Assembly (NCBI GenBank): GCA_050945795.1
Contig: JBMNTP010000003.1
Location: forward strand, 22,959-86,958
From: JBMNTP01 sp050945795
GTDB lineage: Bacteria > Bacillota > Clostridia > Christensenellales > MGBC116941
Direction of reading: 5' to 3'
Length of the DNA: 64,000 bases
Positions 8,670 through 18,341 of this stretch are shown here, piece by piece. The first letter of the stretch is position 1; each line of letters opens with the position of its first letter. The position numbers were made by a program, and so were the translations under genes. The notes below the pieces were generated by a model. The model made no database searches, was not told the DNA's origin, and saw nothing but the letters and a program-made list of their open reading frames with translations.

Positions 8670-9569
8670 ATGATATACAACAGTCTGCATGGGTACACAG
8701 GGGAAGGATCATGCGTGGTACTGGGCATGTTCGACGGCGTTCATGCCGGACATCGTTCGCTTATAAGAGCGGCGGCTGAAAACGGGGGTGGCGTATCGGC
8801 GTTTACATTTTCAAACCACCCTTCCGCGATAACGGGAAAAGAGCAGGTAAAGCTGCTTATGACGCCGGAAGAAAAAGCCAAGGCGCTGCAATCCGCCGGC
8901 GTTCGTGATATAATAATGGTGGAGTTCACGCAGCAGTTGGCGTCTCTTTCGCCGCGGCGGTTTGTTGATTTGCTGGCGCAGCATATACGCCCAAGGTGCG
9001 CTGTTGCCGGCTTTAATTACCGGTTTGGCAGCCATGCCGGCGGTAGCGCCGAAACTTTAAGGCTGCTGCTTTCAGATAAAGGCATAGATACTATTATAGC
9101 TGAGTCGGTAATGTATGAGGGACAGGCGGTATCAAGTTCACGCATAAGGGCGGCGCTGCTTGAAGGGGATACCGAGCTAGCGGCGGCTATGTTGGGCAGC
9201 GACTATATGATATCCGGCAGGGTTATACACGGCAAAGCCATAGGCCGTAAATTAGGCGCTCCCACCGCCAATATTGACGTTGATAAAAGCAAATTGCTGC
9301 CCATGGACGGCGTTTATGCCTGCATAGCGCATGTGGACGGAGAAAGCCACAAGGCGGTTTGCAATATAGGGCCCAAGCCTACGGTAGATGTGCATGAGAG
9401 CGGCGTTGAGGCGCATATACTCGGGTACCGCAAGCGGATCTATGGTGGCGTTGTGACTTTAAGTATTAAGCGACGGCTTAGAGGAATAGTTGATTTTGGC
9501 TCCAAAGAGGCTTTAAGGGAGCAGATAATAAAGGATTGCGCGGAGGCAGCAAAACTTGACAGTATATGA
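8670..9569 (+). CDS. ribF: Bifunctional riboflavin kinase / FAD synthetase
   Basis: A 299-residue enzyme that phosphorylates riboflavin to FMN and adenylates FMN to FAD. The N-terminal nucleotidyltransferase half shows GMFDGVHAGHRSLI (a variant of the G-x-F-DG-x-H-x-GH motif) and FNYRFGSHAGG. The C-terminal kinase half begins near GRVIHGKAIGRKLGAPTANI and carries the PTAN signature. The ATG at 8670 has GAGGG (8658-8662) 7 bases upstream. A TTG at 8664 adds only two residues. It follows truB by 10 bases, a pairing typical of this operon. Confidence 0.94.
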   Translation: MIYNSLHGYTGEGSCVVLGMFDGVHAGHRSLIRAAAENGGGVSAFTFSNHPSAITGKEQVKLLMTPEEKAKALQSAGVRDIIMVEFTQQLASLSPRRFVDLLAQHIRPRCAVAGFNYRFGSHAGGSAETLRLLLSDKGIDTIIAESVMYEGQAVSSSRIRAALLEGDTELAAAMLGSDYMISGRVIHGKAIGRKLGAPTANIDVDKSKLLPMDGVYACIAHVDGESHKAVCNIGPKPTVDVHESGVEAHILGYRKRIYGGVVTLSIKRRLRGIVDFGSKEALREQIIKDCAEAAKLDSI

Positions 9570-9634
9570 ATACTATGCGCGAAAGCTGAGGATAATAAAT
9601 GTATCCGGCGTGCCTTTGGTACAAGGCATTGGCA

Positions 9635-9663
9635 TTTACAAACAATTATTGCTGTGATATAAT
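9635..9663 (+). promoter_or_regulatory. Predicted promoter of rpsO
   Basis: TTTACA (9635-9640), a 17-base spacer and a perfect TATAAT (9658-9663), preceded by TGA that forms an extended -10. The start near 9670 leaves about 80 nt of leader before rpsO. No conserved S15-binding structure could be proved by eye. Confidence 0.7.
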
Positions 9664-9749
9664 TTATCTTATGCTTTAACCAATTGCAAGGTTGCGCGCT
9701 TCTCCGACGCCATACTTTGCTTTTGGGGATATAATTAAGGAGGATAAAA

Positions 9750-10013
9750 ATGGACAAGGAAAAGAAAAACAGTATTATCTCGCAATTTGCGAGGAGCGAA
9801 GGCGATACAGGATCGACAGAAGTGCAGGTGGCGTTGCTGACAGAGCGCATAAACCATCTGAACGAACATCTTAAAGAGCACAAGAAGGATCATCATTCCC
9901 GCCGCGGGCTTTTGAAGATGGTTGGACAGCGCAGGGGACTTTTAAATTACCTCAAAGATAAGGATATTGAACGTTACAGGACGCTTATTGCATCGCTGAA
10001 TCTCAGGAAATAA
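9750..10013 (+). CDS. rpsO: 30S ribosomal protein S15
   Basis: An 87-residue primary 16S rRNA-binding protein of the small subunit. Conserved features include GDTGSTEVQVALLTERI, the HLKEHKKDHHSRRGLL rRNA-binding loop and the ending YRTLIASLNLRK. The length is normal (about 88). AAGGAGG lies at good spacing before the ATG at 9750. The gene has its own promoter and a strong terminator, so it is expressed separately from pnp, although the two sit side by side as in most bacteria. Confidence 0.98.
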   Translation: MDKEKKNSIISQFARSEGDTGSTEVQVALLTERINHLNEHLKEHKKDHHSRRGLLKMVGQRRGLLNYLKDKDIERYRTLIASLNLRK

Positions 10014-10019
10014 ATATAC

Positions 10020-10056
10020 CAGTTAGAGCGGTTATTCCGCTCTAACTGTTTATTTT
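10020..10056 (+). terminator. Intrinsic terminator after rpsO
   Basis: CAGTTAGAGCGG (10020-10031) pairs perfectly with CCGCTCTAACTG (10037-10048) over a TTATT loop, followed by TTTATTTT. A 12-bp stem. Confidence 0.9.
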
Positions 10057-10121
10057 GCGGCTGAAAAGCCGATGTGTGAGCCGTAAGGCATTGTGTGTGA
10101 ACGGAGGAGAGAGAAGAGAAT

Positions 10122-12272
10122 ATGGAAAAAAAATTTAAAATGCAGCTCGGCGGTAGAGAAATTACCATTGAGACAGGCAAATACGCCGGCCAGGCCGACG
10201 GGGCATGCCTTATAAGGTGCGGCGATACAGCGATTTTAGTATGCGCTACTATGGCGCAAAAGGCTAGGGACGGTATAGACTTTTTTCCGCTAAGCGTTGA
10301 GTATGAGGAAAAGATGTACAGCGTGGGTAAAATACCCGGCGGATTTATAAAGCGCGAGGGTCGTCCAAGTGAAAAAGCCATACTTACAGCCCGACTTATA
10401 GACCGGCCTATCCGGCCGCTGTTTCCTAAAGGGTTCTACAACGATGTTCAGATAATTGCTACGGTGCTTTCAATCGATAATGATATGCAGCCGGATGTAT
10501 TGGCGATGATAGGCTCTTCAATAGCGCTGAGCATTTCAAAAATACCGTTTGCAGGACCGACAGGCGCTGTAGCAGTAGGCATGATAGACGGAGAATATGT
10601 GCTTAACCCCGACGCAGAGCAGCGAGATAAGAGCAAATTGCACCTCGTGGTTTCCGGCACACGCGACGCCGTTATGATGGTTGAGGCGGGAGCCGAGGAA
10701 GTTAGCGAAAGCGAAATGCTTGGCGCTATACTGTTTGGGCATGAGCATATTAAAACTATCGTTGACTCTATAAATGATATAGTAGTTGAGATAGGAAAAG
10801 AAAAGATTGAGCCGGCTATAAGCGGGCCGGAAGAGGCGCTGTTAAAGCGCGTTGAGGAGCTAGCTGCTGAAAAAGTTGAGTGGAGCGTTGATACTGTAGA
10901 TCGCGACGTCAGAAACGAAAGGTCGGATCAGGTACAAAAAGAAATTACCGAAGCTCTCGCAGAGGAATTCCCTGATAGCGCGAGGGACATCGAATCCATA
11001 CTTTACGACATGACCAAAGCGGTTGTGCGTGACAAGATAATAAACAGGGGCATTCGTCCCGATGGACGCGCTATGGACAAGGTTCGTGATATATGGTGCG
11101 AAGCTGGCATACTTCCAAGGGCGCATGGCAGCGGCGTATTTACGCGCGGTCAGACGCAGGTGCTAACAATAGCCACGCTAGGCACAATAAGCGAAGTGCA
11201 AGTGCTCGATGGCATAGGCACAGAGGATTCCAAGCGGTATATGCATCAGTACAATATGCCGCCGTACAGCGTTGGAGAGGCGCGCATGATGCGCGGGCCG
11301 GGCAGGCGTGAGATAGGGCATGGCGCTCTTGCGGAACGCTCTTTGCTGCCGGTTATTCCTTCTGAAACCGAATTCCCATATGCTATAAGGCTGGTAAGTG
11401 AGGTTATAAGCTCTAACGGCTCTACGTCGCAGGGTAGCGTATGCGCAAGCACAATTGCTCTTATGGACGCGGGTGTGCCTATTAAAAAGCCTGTTGCCGG
11501 TGTCGCTATGGGGCTTATAAAGGATCAGCAAAACGGCAATCTCGCCATACTTACAGACATACAGGGCCTTGAGGATTTCTATGGCGATATGGACTTTAAA
11601 GTGGCGGGAACGAAAGACGGCATAACCGCCATACAGATGGATATAAAGATAAAGGGCATTGACGAGGAGATACTCACCCGCGCGCTGGAGCAGGCTAAAA
11701 AGGGCAGGCTGCACATACTTGGTGAAATGCTCAAAACAATTGACGAGCCGAGAGCCGAGCTATCAAAATACGCTCCTAAGATAGTGCATTTTATGATTAA
11801 TCCCGAAAAGATAAGGGAGGTCATAGGGCCGAGCGGCAAGATGATAAACAAGATAATTGACGAGACCGGCGTTAAAATAGACATAGAGGATGACGGCAGC
11901 GTGTTTATAGCGTCGCCGGATGCCGATGCTATAGCGGCGGCAAGGAAGCTTATCGAAAACATCGCCAAGGATGTTGAAGTGGGCGAGGTTTATCTCGGCA
12001 GGGTTACCCGCATAATGAACTTTGGCGCGTTTGTTGAGCTGTTGCCGGGCAAAGAGGGCATGGTACATATTTCCAAGCTTGAACATCATCGCGTTGAAAA
12101 GGTTGAGGATGTTGTAAATATTGGAGACGAGATACTCGTTAAAGTTATCGAGATAGACGAAAAGGGCAGGGTTAACCTTACAAGAAAAGACCTTATACCC
12201 AACGACAAACCCAAGCAGGACGGCGAAGGCAGAGGCCCGCGCCCGCCGCGTCGGGATTTTAACAAAAACTAA
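10122..12272 (+). CDS. pnp: Polyribonucleotide nucleotidyltransferase (PNPase)
   Basis: A 716-residue trimeric 3'-5' phosphorolytic exoribonuclease of mRNA decay. Two RNase PH domains are visible; the first has FFPLSVEYEEKMYSVGKIPGG and the second RGQTQVLTIATLG and GSTSQGSVCASTIALMDAGV. Near residue 555 a KH domain begins (INPEKIREVIGPSGKMINKI), followed from about 623 by an S1 domain (VGEVYLGRVTRIMNFGAFVE). A short basic tail ends the protein. The length is typical. It stands alone between terminators, with rpsO upstream and an M16 peptidase downstream. Confidence 0.98.
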   Translation: MEKKFKMQLGGREITIETGKYAGQADGACLIRCGDTAILVCATMAQKARDGIDFFPLSVEYEEKMYSVGKIPGGFIKREGRPSEKAILTARLIDRPIRPLFPKGFYNDVQIIATVLSIDNDMQPDVLAMIGSSIALSISKIPFAGPTGAVAVGMIDGEYVLNPDAEQRDKSKLHLVVSGTRDAVMMVEAGAEEVSESEMLGAILFGHEHIKTIVDSINDIVVEIGKEKIEPAISGPEEALLKRVEELAAEKVEWSVDTVDRDVRNERSDQVQKEITEALAEEFPDSARDIESILYDMTKAVVRDKIINRGIRPDGRAMDKVRDIWCEAGILPRAHGSGVFTRGQTQVLTIATLGTISEVQVLDGIGTEDSKRYMHQYNMPPYSVGEARMMRGPGRREIGHGALAERSLLPVIPSETEFPYAIRLVSEVISSNGSTSQGSVCASTIALMDAGVPIKKPVAGVAMGLIKDQQNGNLAILTDIQGLEDFYGDMDFKVAGTKDGITAIQMDIKIKGIDEEILTRALEQAKKGRLHILGEMLKTIDEPRAELSKYAPKIVHFMINPEKIREVIGPSGKMINKIIDETGVKIDIEDDGSVFIASPDADAIAAARKLIENIAKDVEVGEVYLGRVTRIMNFGAFVELLPGKEGMVHISKLEHHRVEKVEDVVNIGDEILVKVIEIDEKGRVNLTRKDLIPNDKPKQDGEGRGPRPPRRDFNKN

Positions 12273-12297
12273 GCCGCGGCAAAGGCTTTGCGCGGTT

Positions 12298-12328
12298 ACA
12301 GGCACAGCCCGACGGCTGTGCCTGTTTG
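12298..12328 (+). terminator. Intrinsic terminator after pnp
   Basis: ACAGGCACAGCC (12298-12309) pairs with GGCTGTGCCTGT (12314-12325) over a CGAC loop and ends in a short T-rich tail. A second, weaker hairpin (ACGGCT 12348-12353 with AGCCGT 12362-12367, then T5) lies 20 bases further on. Confidence 0.8.
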
Positions 12329-12433
12329 TATAAAGCGGGGGCGGTTTACGGCTGGATAAAAAGCCGTTTTTAGAGGATGTTAATATAATACGGGCGACTT
12401 TACGCACCGATATATGTGTAAGGGATTGGTAAT

Positions 12434-13690
12434 ATGATAAAGAGCGAATTATTGTCAAATGGCATAAGAGTTGTAGCGCAGGAGATGCCGGGATACCATA
12501 GCGCGTCGATTGGCGTATGGGTGCGCACAGGGGCGGTAAACGAAAAAAGCGATATCGCTGGAATTTCACATTTGATAGAGCACATGATGTTCAAAGGCAC
12601 AAAGGAAAGGTCGGCAAGCGATATAGCCGCCGAGATGGACGGCGTAGGAGGGCAGATAAACGCCTTTACATCAAAGGAGTGCACCTGCTATCATGCTACG
12701 GTAACCGATGAGCATATTGATATGGCGGCGAAACTGCTTGCAGATATGGTTTTAAACTCGGTGTATGACGAAGGGGAGATGCAAAAGGAAAAGGGCGTTA
12801 TAACCGAGGAAATATCTATGATTGAGGATTCGCCGGAGGATATGGTGCATGATCTGCATAACGAGGTGTTCTTTGCCGGTCATAACAATTCAAACTCAAT
12901 ACTTGGTACACGAGAAACAGTATCCAGCTTATCGAGGGCAAATATAGTCGATTACCTTAAGCTTAGATACACCTCGGACAAGGTTGTTATAGCCGTTGCC
13001 GGCAACATAAATATGGCGGAGCTAAAGCCGGTTTTAGAAGAAGCCTTCTTCGCACTTCCTAAGCCTTCTGGAAAAACTGACGATTTGCCTGAGTTTATAC
13101 GTCCCAAGCAAAAAATAATTACTGTGCGCGAGAAGGATAATGAGCAGGTGCATCTATGCGTAGGCTTTCCCGGCGTAGCGCTGTCCGTTAATATATATCC
13201 GCTTTACATACTCAACAACCTTTTTGGCGGCAGCATGTCTTCACGGCTGTTCCAGCGCATAAGAGAGGAGCGCGGCCTAACATACTCGATATATTCATAC
13301 CCGAGCACTTATACCTCCGGCGGCATGTACTCTCTTTACGCCGCCACAAGGCCGGATCAGACAAAAGAGGTTATAGAGCTGAGTCTTAAGGAGATAAGGC
13401 AGCTTAGCAGCAGCGGCGTTACAAAAGAGGAGTTTTTGCGAGCCAAAGATCAGCTTAAAGGCAACTTTATATTAGGCTCTGAAAGCGTTGGCGGCAGGGC
13501 ATCGAACCTTGGCAAGAATATGACGCTGCTAGACCGTGTTATAACGGTTGAGGAGAATATAAGGCTTATTGAGGCGGTTACGCCGGATGATGTGAACGCG
13601 CTGCTCGAAAAAATATTTGACGAGGAATCACTTTGCGCTACATTTATAGGGCGGGTTGATAAAGCCGAGGCTGAGGGCTGGTTTAAGTAA
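12434..13690 (+). CDS. M16 family zinc peptidase (YmxG/MlpA-like)
   Basis: A 418-residue protein of the insulinase/mitochondrial processing peptidase family. The inverted zinc motif HLIEH covers residues 46-50 within GISHLIEHMMFKGT, and a downstream glutamate is available in the EKGVITEEISMIEDSPED segment. The second, inactive half of the M16 fold follows, with FGGSMSSRLFQRIREERGLTY. No signal peptide is seen, so it is probably cytoplasmic, as its Bacillus relative MlpA is thought to be. It follows pnp, the usual Firmicute neighbour. The natural substrate is unknown. Confidence 0.92.
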   Translation: MIKSELLSNGIRVVAQEMPGYHSASIGVWVRTGAVNEKSDIAGISHLIEHMMFKGTKERSASDIAAEMDGVGGQINAFTSKECTCYHATVTDEHIDMAAKLLADMVLNSVYDEGEMQKEKGVITEEISMIEDSPEDMVHDLHNEVFFAGHNNSNSILGTRETVSSLSRANIVDYLKLRYTSDKVVIAVAGNINMAELKPVLEEAFFALPKPSGKTDDLPEFIRPKQKIITVREKDNEQVHLCVGFPGVALSVNIYPLYILNNLFGGSMSSRLFQRIREERGLTYSIYSYPSTYTSGGMYSLYAATRPDQTKEVIELSLKEIRQLSSSGVTKEEFLRAKDQLKGNFILGSESVGGRASNLGKNMTLLDRVITVEENIRLIEAVTPDDVNALLEKIFDEESLCATFIGRVDKAEAEGWFK

Positions 13691-13728
13691 TTGTGCTATT
13701 TATTGCATATTGATTTTTAGGGGGACTT

Positions 13729-14082
13729 ATGGATAAGCTGGACAGTATATTCAAAATGCAGGAGCAGTTTGACAATGAGCTTATTGAAAAGCGGGGCTTG
13801 CACGGCATATCTCAGGAGCAGTGGATACAAAAAGAGACACTTGCGCTTATAAGTGAGCTGGCTGAGCTGCTTGATGAGGTTAATTTCAAATGGTGGAAAA
13901 ATGAGAAGCCGGTTGATATGGACGCGGTAAAAGAGGAGCTTGTTGACATACTGCATTTTTTTGTAAGTATGTGTATTAAAACCGGCATGGACGCTAATGA
14001 GCTGTTTGAAATATATATTAAAAAGAACCGCGAAAATTTTGATAGGCAGCATGGGTTGTCAAGTAAAGAGGGTTACTGCTGA
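13729..14082 (+). CDS. All-alpha NTP pyrophosphatase, dimeric dUTPase-like
   Basis: A 117-residue protein with the metal-binding pattern of the all-alpha NTP-PPase superfamily: ELAELLDEVNFKWW (near 43) and KEELVDILHFF (near 70), with the ExxE and ExxD spacing. Short proteins with this pattern are usually annotated as dimeric dUTPase (dUTPase_2), which hydrolyses dUTP to dUMP and keeps uracil out of DNA. A MazG-like house-cleaning specificity is the alternative. It sits between the M16 peptidase and FtsK with an AGGGGGA ribosome site before the ATG. Confidence 0.75.
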   Translation: MDKLDSIFKMQEQFDNELIEKRGLHGISQEQWIQKETLALISELAELLDEVNFKWWKNEKPVDMDAVKEELVDILHFFVSMCIKTGMDANELFEIYIKKNRENFDRQHGLSSKEGYC

Positions 14083-14112
14083 GTGCGTAAAGTCGCTTAG
14101 GTAAATTATTCT

Positions 14113-14141
14113 TTGAAGTATTTGCGTATTCATATTATAAT
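14113..14141 (+). promoter_or_regulatory. Predicted promoter of ftsK/spoIIIE
   Basis: TTGAAG (14113-14118), a 17-base spacer and TATAAT (14136-14141) lie in the 147-base gap before the DNA translocase gene, leaving a leader of about 80 nt. Confidence 0.6.
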
Positions 14142-14229
14142 TGATGCATACAGCCTGGCCTAAAAGGCGAGACGTGGGCGACAGCCTGCGCCGGGCTTAT
14201 GCATATTTTGTTTGGTTGGAGGTCTTAAA

Positions 14230-16467
14230 ATGCCAGCGAGGCCGGTAAGGAAATCGTCCCGCAAGCCTGCGGAGGCGGTAAATGCCAGGGCAAATGAGAT
14301 TGCCGGGCTTATATTAATAGCTCTGGGCATTTTTTTTGTGCTGTGCATTTTTACCGAAGCTGCGGGCATAGTAGGAGCATTTATAAAGCCGCTGCTTTTC
14401 GGTTTGTTCGGCATACTTGCATTCGCTTCGCCTATTATTATGATAGCGTCGGGCGTGCTTATAATAATGGCAAGGTCACGAGCGGCGCATCTGGGCAAGC
14501 TGGTGACATCGCTATTTCTTATTGTGTTTTTCACCGCTTTATTGCAAATATTCTGGTATGATGGCAGAGAACCGGGCGGTTTTTTCGAATTTGTCGCGCG
14601 CTCGTATGAGTTTGGCGTTGACAGGCATTTAGGAGGCGGCGCGATAGGCGCGTTGCCACTTTATCCCGCGCTGATACTTTTCGGTGAGGCGGGAGCATAT
14701 ATCTTCTTTACGCTCGCCGTTGTAATATGCATAATAATACTAACCAACCTTTCTGTTAAAAAGGTAGGCGAGAAGGTCGGCAGCACTATAAAGGCTAAAG
14801 TTGAGGAAGGACGCGAGGCCAGGGCGGAGCGTCGCCGCATACAGATATTCGAAGAAAGCCGCCGGCAGCCGCCGGAATTAGACCCGCCATGGGAACAGGA
14901 ACCGAGACCGGTTTTCGCGCAGCAATCTATGGACGAGCATCAAAGCGTTATAGCGCCGCCGCCTAAGGGCAGGACATGCGCAGCCGAGCCAAAGGCGAAG
15001 GAGCCGGAACAGCCTGTTATTATGACAAAGGCGCAGCATGACGGCGCTTATATTCCGCCGTCGATTACGCTTTTGAAAAAGCCGGCTCCGCCTAAGGCTT
15101 CAGGTAGGGATGACGCGGTGCAAAACGCCAGGCTGCTTGAGGAGACGCTTTTAAGCTTTAACATACCTGCGAAGGTAAAGCAGATAACGCGCGGCCCCGC
15201 CGTAACAAGGTATGAGCTGCATCCTGAGCAAGGCATAAAGGTATCGCGCATTGTAAACCTTGCAAACGACATAGCGCTGTCATTAGCCGCTACTGAAGTG
15301 AGGATTGAAGCGCCTATACCCGGCAAGGCGGCGGTAGGCATAGAAGTCCCTAATAAAGTTGTGTCGATGGTATCGATAAGAGAGGTTCTTGAAAGCGCTG
15401 AATTTATAAAGCATAAATCGCCGGTGGCGTTTGCGCTCGGCAAGGATATAGGAAACGTGAATATAGTAGCGGATATCGAAAAGATGCCGCACCTTTTAAT
15501 CGCCGGAACGACGGGTTCGGGTAAAAGCGTATGTATAAACAACCTTATAGTAAGCGTTTTAATGCGGTCTTCGCCTGAGCAGGTAAAGATGGTTATGATT
15601 GACCCGAAAATGGTAGAGCTAGTCGGCTATAATGGCATTCCCCACCTTTATGTGCCTGTCGTTACAGACAGCAAAAAGGCGGCGGGAGCGTTACGTTGGG
15701 CTCTTAATGAAATGGAGATGCGGTACGCAAAGTTCTCGCAGGCAGGCGTGCGCCAACTTTCGACATACAACGAATCTGCGGAGGAAAGGCTGCCGCGCGT
15801 GCTTGTTATAGTGGACGAGCTTGCCGATTTAATGATGGTAGCGCCGCAGGAGGTTGAGGAGCTGATATGCCGCATAGCGCAAAAAGGCAGGGCGGCGGGC
15901 ATACATTTGGTGCTGGCGACTCAGCGGCCGTCTGCGAACGTGGTTACAGGGCTTATAAAGGCCAACGTGCCATCAAGGATAGCATTTAATGTCTACTCAA
16001 ACCTTGACTCCCGCATTATACTTGATATGCCGGGAGCGGAAAAGCTGCTCGGGCGCGGCGATATGCTTTATCATCCCATAGGCGAGCCTAAACCGATACG
16101 CGTGCAGGGCGCTTTCATTGACGATGATGAAGTGGCGGCGATTACCGATTATTTAAGAGAGATGAGCGAAGTTGAGTACAGCGAGGATATAATAGAGGCT
16201 ATAGAGTCGGGAGGGCAAAGCGAAAGCGCTGCTGAAAAAGAAGACTATGACGAATTGCTGCCTGACGCGGCAAAGATATTTTTGGATCGCGGGGAAGCAT
16301 CGATATCGCTGCTGCAGCGTCGCATGAGAGTGGGGTACGCGAGGGCGGCAAGGCTGGTAGACCAAATGGAACAGATGGGCATTGTAAGCGGACAAGACGG
16401 CAGCAAGCCGCGAAATGTGCTTATAGGTACGGACGATTATGAGAGAATTTTTGGGGGCGGGGATTGA
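14230..16467 (+). CDS. ftsK: FtsK/SpoIIIE DNA translocase
   Basis: A 745-residue membrane-anchored hexameric DNA pump that clears chromosome ends from the division septum (or fills the forespore in spore formers). The N-terminus holds about four membrane segments between residues 20 and 180. A charged, Pro-rich linker follows, then the motor domain with Walker A GTTGSGKS (426-433), the Walker B-like VLVIVDELADLM, and the C-terminal winged-helix gamma domain (ASISLLQRRMRVGYARAARLVDQME) that reads orienting sequences. I use ATG 14230 because GGAGG (14218-14222) is 7 bases upstream; TTG 14212 overlaps that site. It overlaps rimO by 4 bases. Confidence 0.95.
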   Translation: MPARPVRKSSRKPAEAVNARANEIAGLILIALGIFFVLCIFTEAAGIVGAFIKPLLFGLFGILAFASPIIMIASGVLIIMARSRAAHLGKLVTSLFLIVFFTALLQIFWYDGREPGGFFEFVARSYEFGVDRHLGGGAIGALPLYPALILFGEAGAYIFFTLAVVICIIILTNLSVKKVGEKVGSTIKAKVEEGREARAERRRIQIFEESRRQPPELDPPWEQEPRPVFAQQSMDEHQSVIAPPPKGRTCAAEPKAKEPEQPVIMTKAQHDGAYIPPSITLLKKPAPPKASGRDDAVQNARLLEETLLSFNIPAKVKQITRGPAVTRYELHPEQGIKVSRIVNLANDIALSLAATEVRIEAPIPGKAAVGIEVPNKVVSMVSIREVLESAEFIKHKSPVAFALGKDIGNVNIVADIEKMPHLLIAGTTGSGKSVCINNLIVSVLMRSSPEQVKMVMIDPKMVELVGYNGIPHLYVPVVTDSKKAAGALRWALNEMEMRYAKFSQAGVRQLSTYNESAEERLPRVLVIVDELADLMMVAPQEVEELICRIAQKGRAAGIHLVLATQRPSANVVTGLIKANVPSRIAFNVYSNLDSRIILDMPGAEKLLGRGDMLYHPIGEPKPIRVQGAFIDDDEVAAITDYLREMSEVEYSEDIIEAIESGGQSESAAEKEDYDELLPDAAKIFLDRGEASISLLQRRMRVGYARAARLVDQMEQMGIVSGQDGSKPRNVLIGTDDYERIFGGGD

Positions 16468-17786
16468 GCATTAAGATAGGCATGGTATCGCTAGGCTGCG
16501 CTAAAAATGCGGTGGACGCCGAGGTTATGTTGGGCGCGCTTGTCGATTCGGGCTGTGAGATAACGCCGGACGCCGAAGCGGCCGATATAATAATTGTAAA
16601 CACCTGCGGCTTTATTGATGCCGCCAAGCGAGAATCTATAGAGGCTATACTCGATATGGCCAAAATGAAGCAGACAGGAAGATGTAAGCGGCTTATAGTA
16701 TCCGGCTGCTTAAGCGAGAGATATATAAAGGATTTGCCCGAGCTTATGCCGGAGGTAGACGCTTTTCTTGGCGTAGGTCAGAGCGCCGGCATAGCTGACA
16801 TTATAAAAGAAGTTGAAGAGGGGCGGCGGGTAATCGAGTCGGGGCTGCCGGACACGCATTATAACGCCATGAAGCGAGTGCTTACAACGCCATGGTATAC
16901 GGCGTATGTAAAGATAGCTGAGGGCTGTGACAACTGCTGCACTTACTGCGCCATACCATCGATACGCGGCGGATATGTCAGCGCGCCTGAGGAGGATGTG
17001 CTGTCCGAGCTCGAGCGGCTGGCCGAGGCCGGAGTTAAAGAAGCGGTACTGGTGGCGCAGGATACAACGCGATACGGCGAGGATATATACGGCGAGAGGC
17101 GGCTGGCAGATCTGCTTGAAAAAGCATGTGAGATAGACGGCATTGACTGGCTAAGGGTGCTGTACTGTTATCCCGAAAGGGTTGATAAGCGGCTGCTTGA
17201 CGTTATGGCGCGTCAGCCTAAAATATTAAAGTATATTGATCTTCCTATGCAGCACGCCGACAACGGCATACTAAAAGCCATGAACCGCGCTAATACCCGC
17301 GAATCCATGCAGCGGCTTATGGATGATATACGCGGATACGACTGCGGTTTTGTCGTAAGGACGTCTCTTATATCGGGATTCCCGGGAGAGGACGAAAAGG
17401 CGCATGAAGCTCTTTTAGAGTTTATAAAGCATAATCGCATAGAGCGAATAGGCGCGTTTGAGTTTAGCCGAGAAGAAGGTACGCCGGCTTACTCTATGCC
17501 TCAAGTGCATTGGAAAACTAAAAAGCGCCGCCATAGAGCGGTTATGGAGCTTGCGAGAGAAATATCGCGCGAGTTTAATAGCAGCAGGGTAGGCGATGAA
17601 GTTATGGTGCTGTGCGAAGGGTTTGATGAGGAGCGGGGCCTGTTTTATGGCCGCAGCTTCGCGGAAGCGCCGGACGCTGATGGAAAAGTATATTTTACTG
17701 CTAAGGAATTCACGCCGGGAGAGTTTACGCGTGTGCGTATACTGTCGGCGGGGGACTATGATATTACAGGAGAGGCGGACTTATGA
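16464..17786 (+). CDS. rimO: Ribosomal protein S12 methylthiotransferase RimO
   Basis: A 440-residue radical-SAM enzyme with two iron-sulfur clusters, which adds a methylthio group to an Asp of ribosomal protein S12. The N-terminal UPF0004 domain has GMVSLGCAKNAVDAE with the first cluster cysteine at residue 11. The radical-SAM motif CxxxCxxC is at Cys155, Cys159 and Cys162 (GCDNCCTYCAIPSIRG). A TRAM domain ends the protein. SLGCAKN and the lack of MiaB-type features favour RimO over MiaB. The start is TTG 16464, overlapping the ftsK stop in TTGA, and pgsA overlaps its end by 4 bases. Confidence 0.93.
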   Translation: MSIKIGMVSLGCAKNAVDAEVMLGALVDSGCEITPDAEAADIIIVNTCGFIDAAKRESIEAILDMAKMKQTGRCKRLIVSGCLSERYIKDLPELMPEVDAFLGVGQSAGIADIIKEVEEGRRVIESGLPDTHYNAMKRVLTTPWYTAYVKIAEGCDNCCTYCAIPSIRGGYVSAPEEDVLSELERLAEAGVKEAVLVAQDTTRYGEDIYGERRLADLLEKACEIDGIDWLRVLYCYPERVDKRLLDVMARQPKILKYIDLPMQHADNGILKAMNRANTRESMQRLMDDIRGYDCGFVVRTSLISGFPGEDEKAHEALLEFIKHNRIERIGAFEFSREEGTPAYSMPQVHWKTKKRRHRAVMELAREISREFNSSRVGDEVMVLCEGFDEERGLFYGRSFAEAPDADGKVYFTAKEFTPGEFTRVRILSAGDYDITGEADL

Positions 17787-18328
17787 ATATAGCCAACAAA
17801 CTCACCATGCTAAGAATATTTCTAACGCCGGTTTTTGTAATTATATGCTATCTTGATAGCACGAGGACGGGATATATAGCTGCGGCTGTGTTCGCTGTGG
17901 CGTCAATAACCGATGCGTTTGACGGATATATAGCAAGGAAACTCAAACAAGTAACAAATTTTGGCAAGCTGCTTGACGCTATGGCGGATAAAATACTCGT
18001 ATGTAGCGCCATACTGATTTTAGTTGAATGGGGCCGGTGTGAGGCGTGGCTGGCTATAATTATAATTGGCCGCGAGTTTGTAATAAGTGCGCTGCGCTCT
18101 ATCGCGGCGGCGCAGGGCAATGTTATCGCTGCCGGCATGGCGGGCAAAGTAAAAACGGTAATCCAAACAATAGCGGTGATTTTGCTGTTGGTTAATAATG
18201 CGTTTTTTGCCGATCTTGGCATACCGCTCGGAGAGGCGCTGCTTTATATATCCGCCGCTATATCAGTATATTCGGCGGCAGGGTATTTAATAAAAAATAT
18301 AGCTGTAATAAAAAACTCTAACGATTGA
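17783..18328 (+). CDS. pgsA: CDP-diacylglycerol-glycerol-3-phosphate 3-phosphatidyltransferase
   Basis: A 181-residue integral membrane enzyme that makes phosphatidylglycerol phosphate, the committed step toward phosphatidylglycerol. The CDP-alcohol phosphotransferase motif D-x2-DG-x2-AR-x8-G-x3-D-x3-D is complete: DAFDGYIARKLKQ (about residues 47-59) followed by NFGKLLDAMADK. Several hydrophobic helices fill the rest. The ATG overlaps rimO by 4 bases, and cinA starts 13 bases downstream, so rimO-pgsA-cinA-recA is probably one transcript. Confidence 0.95.
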   Translation: MNIANKLTMLRIFLTPVFVIICYLDSTRTGYIAAAVFAVASITDAFDGYIARKLKQVTNFGKLLDAMADKILVCSAILILVEWGRCEAWLAIIIIGREFVISALRSIAAAQGNVIAAGMAGKVKTVIQTIAVILLLVNNAFFADLGIPLGEALLYISAAISVYSAAGYLIKNIAVIKNSND

Positions 18329-18341
18329 CGGGAAAAAATGT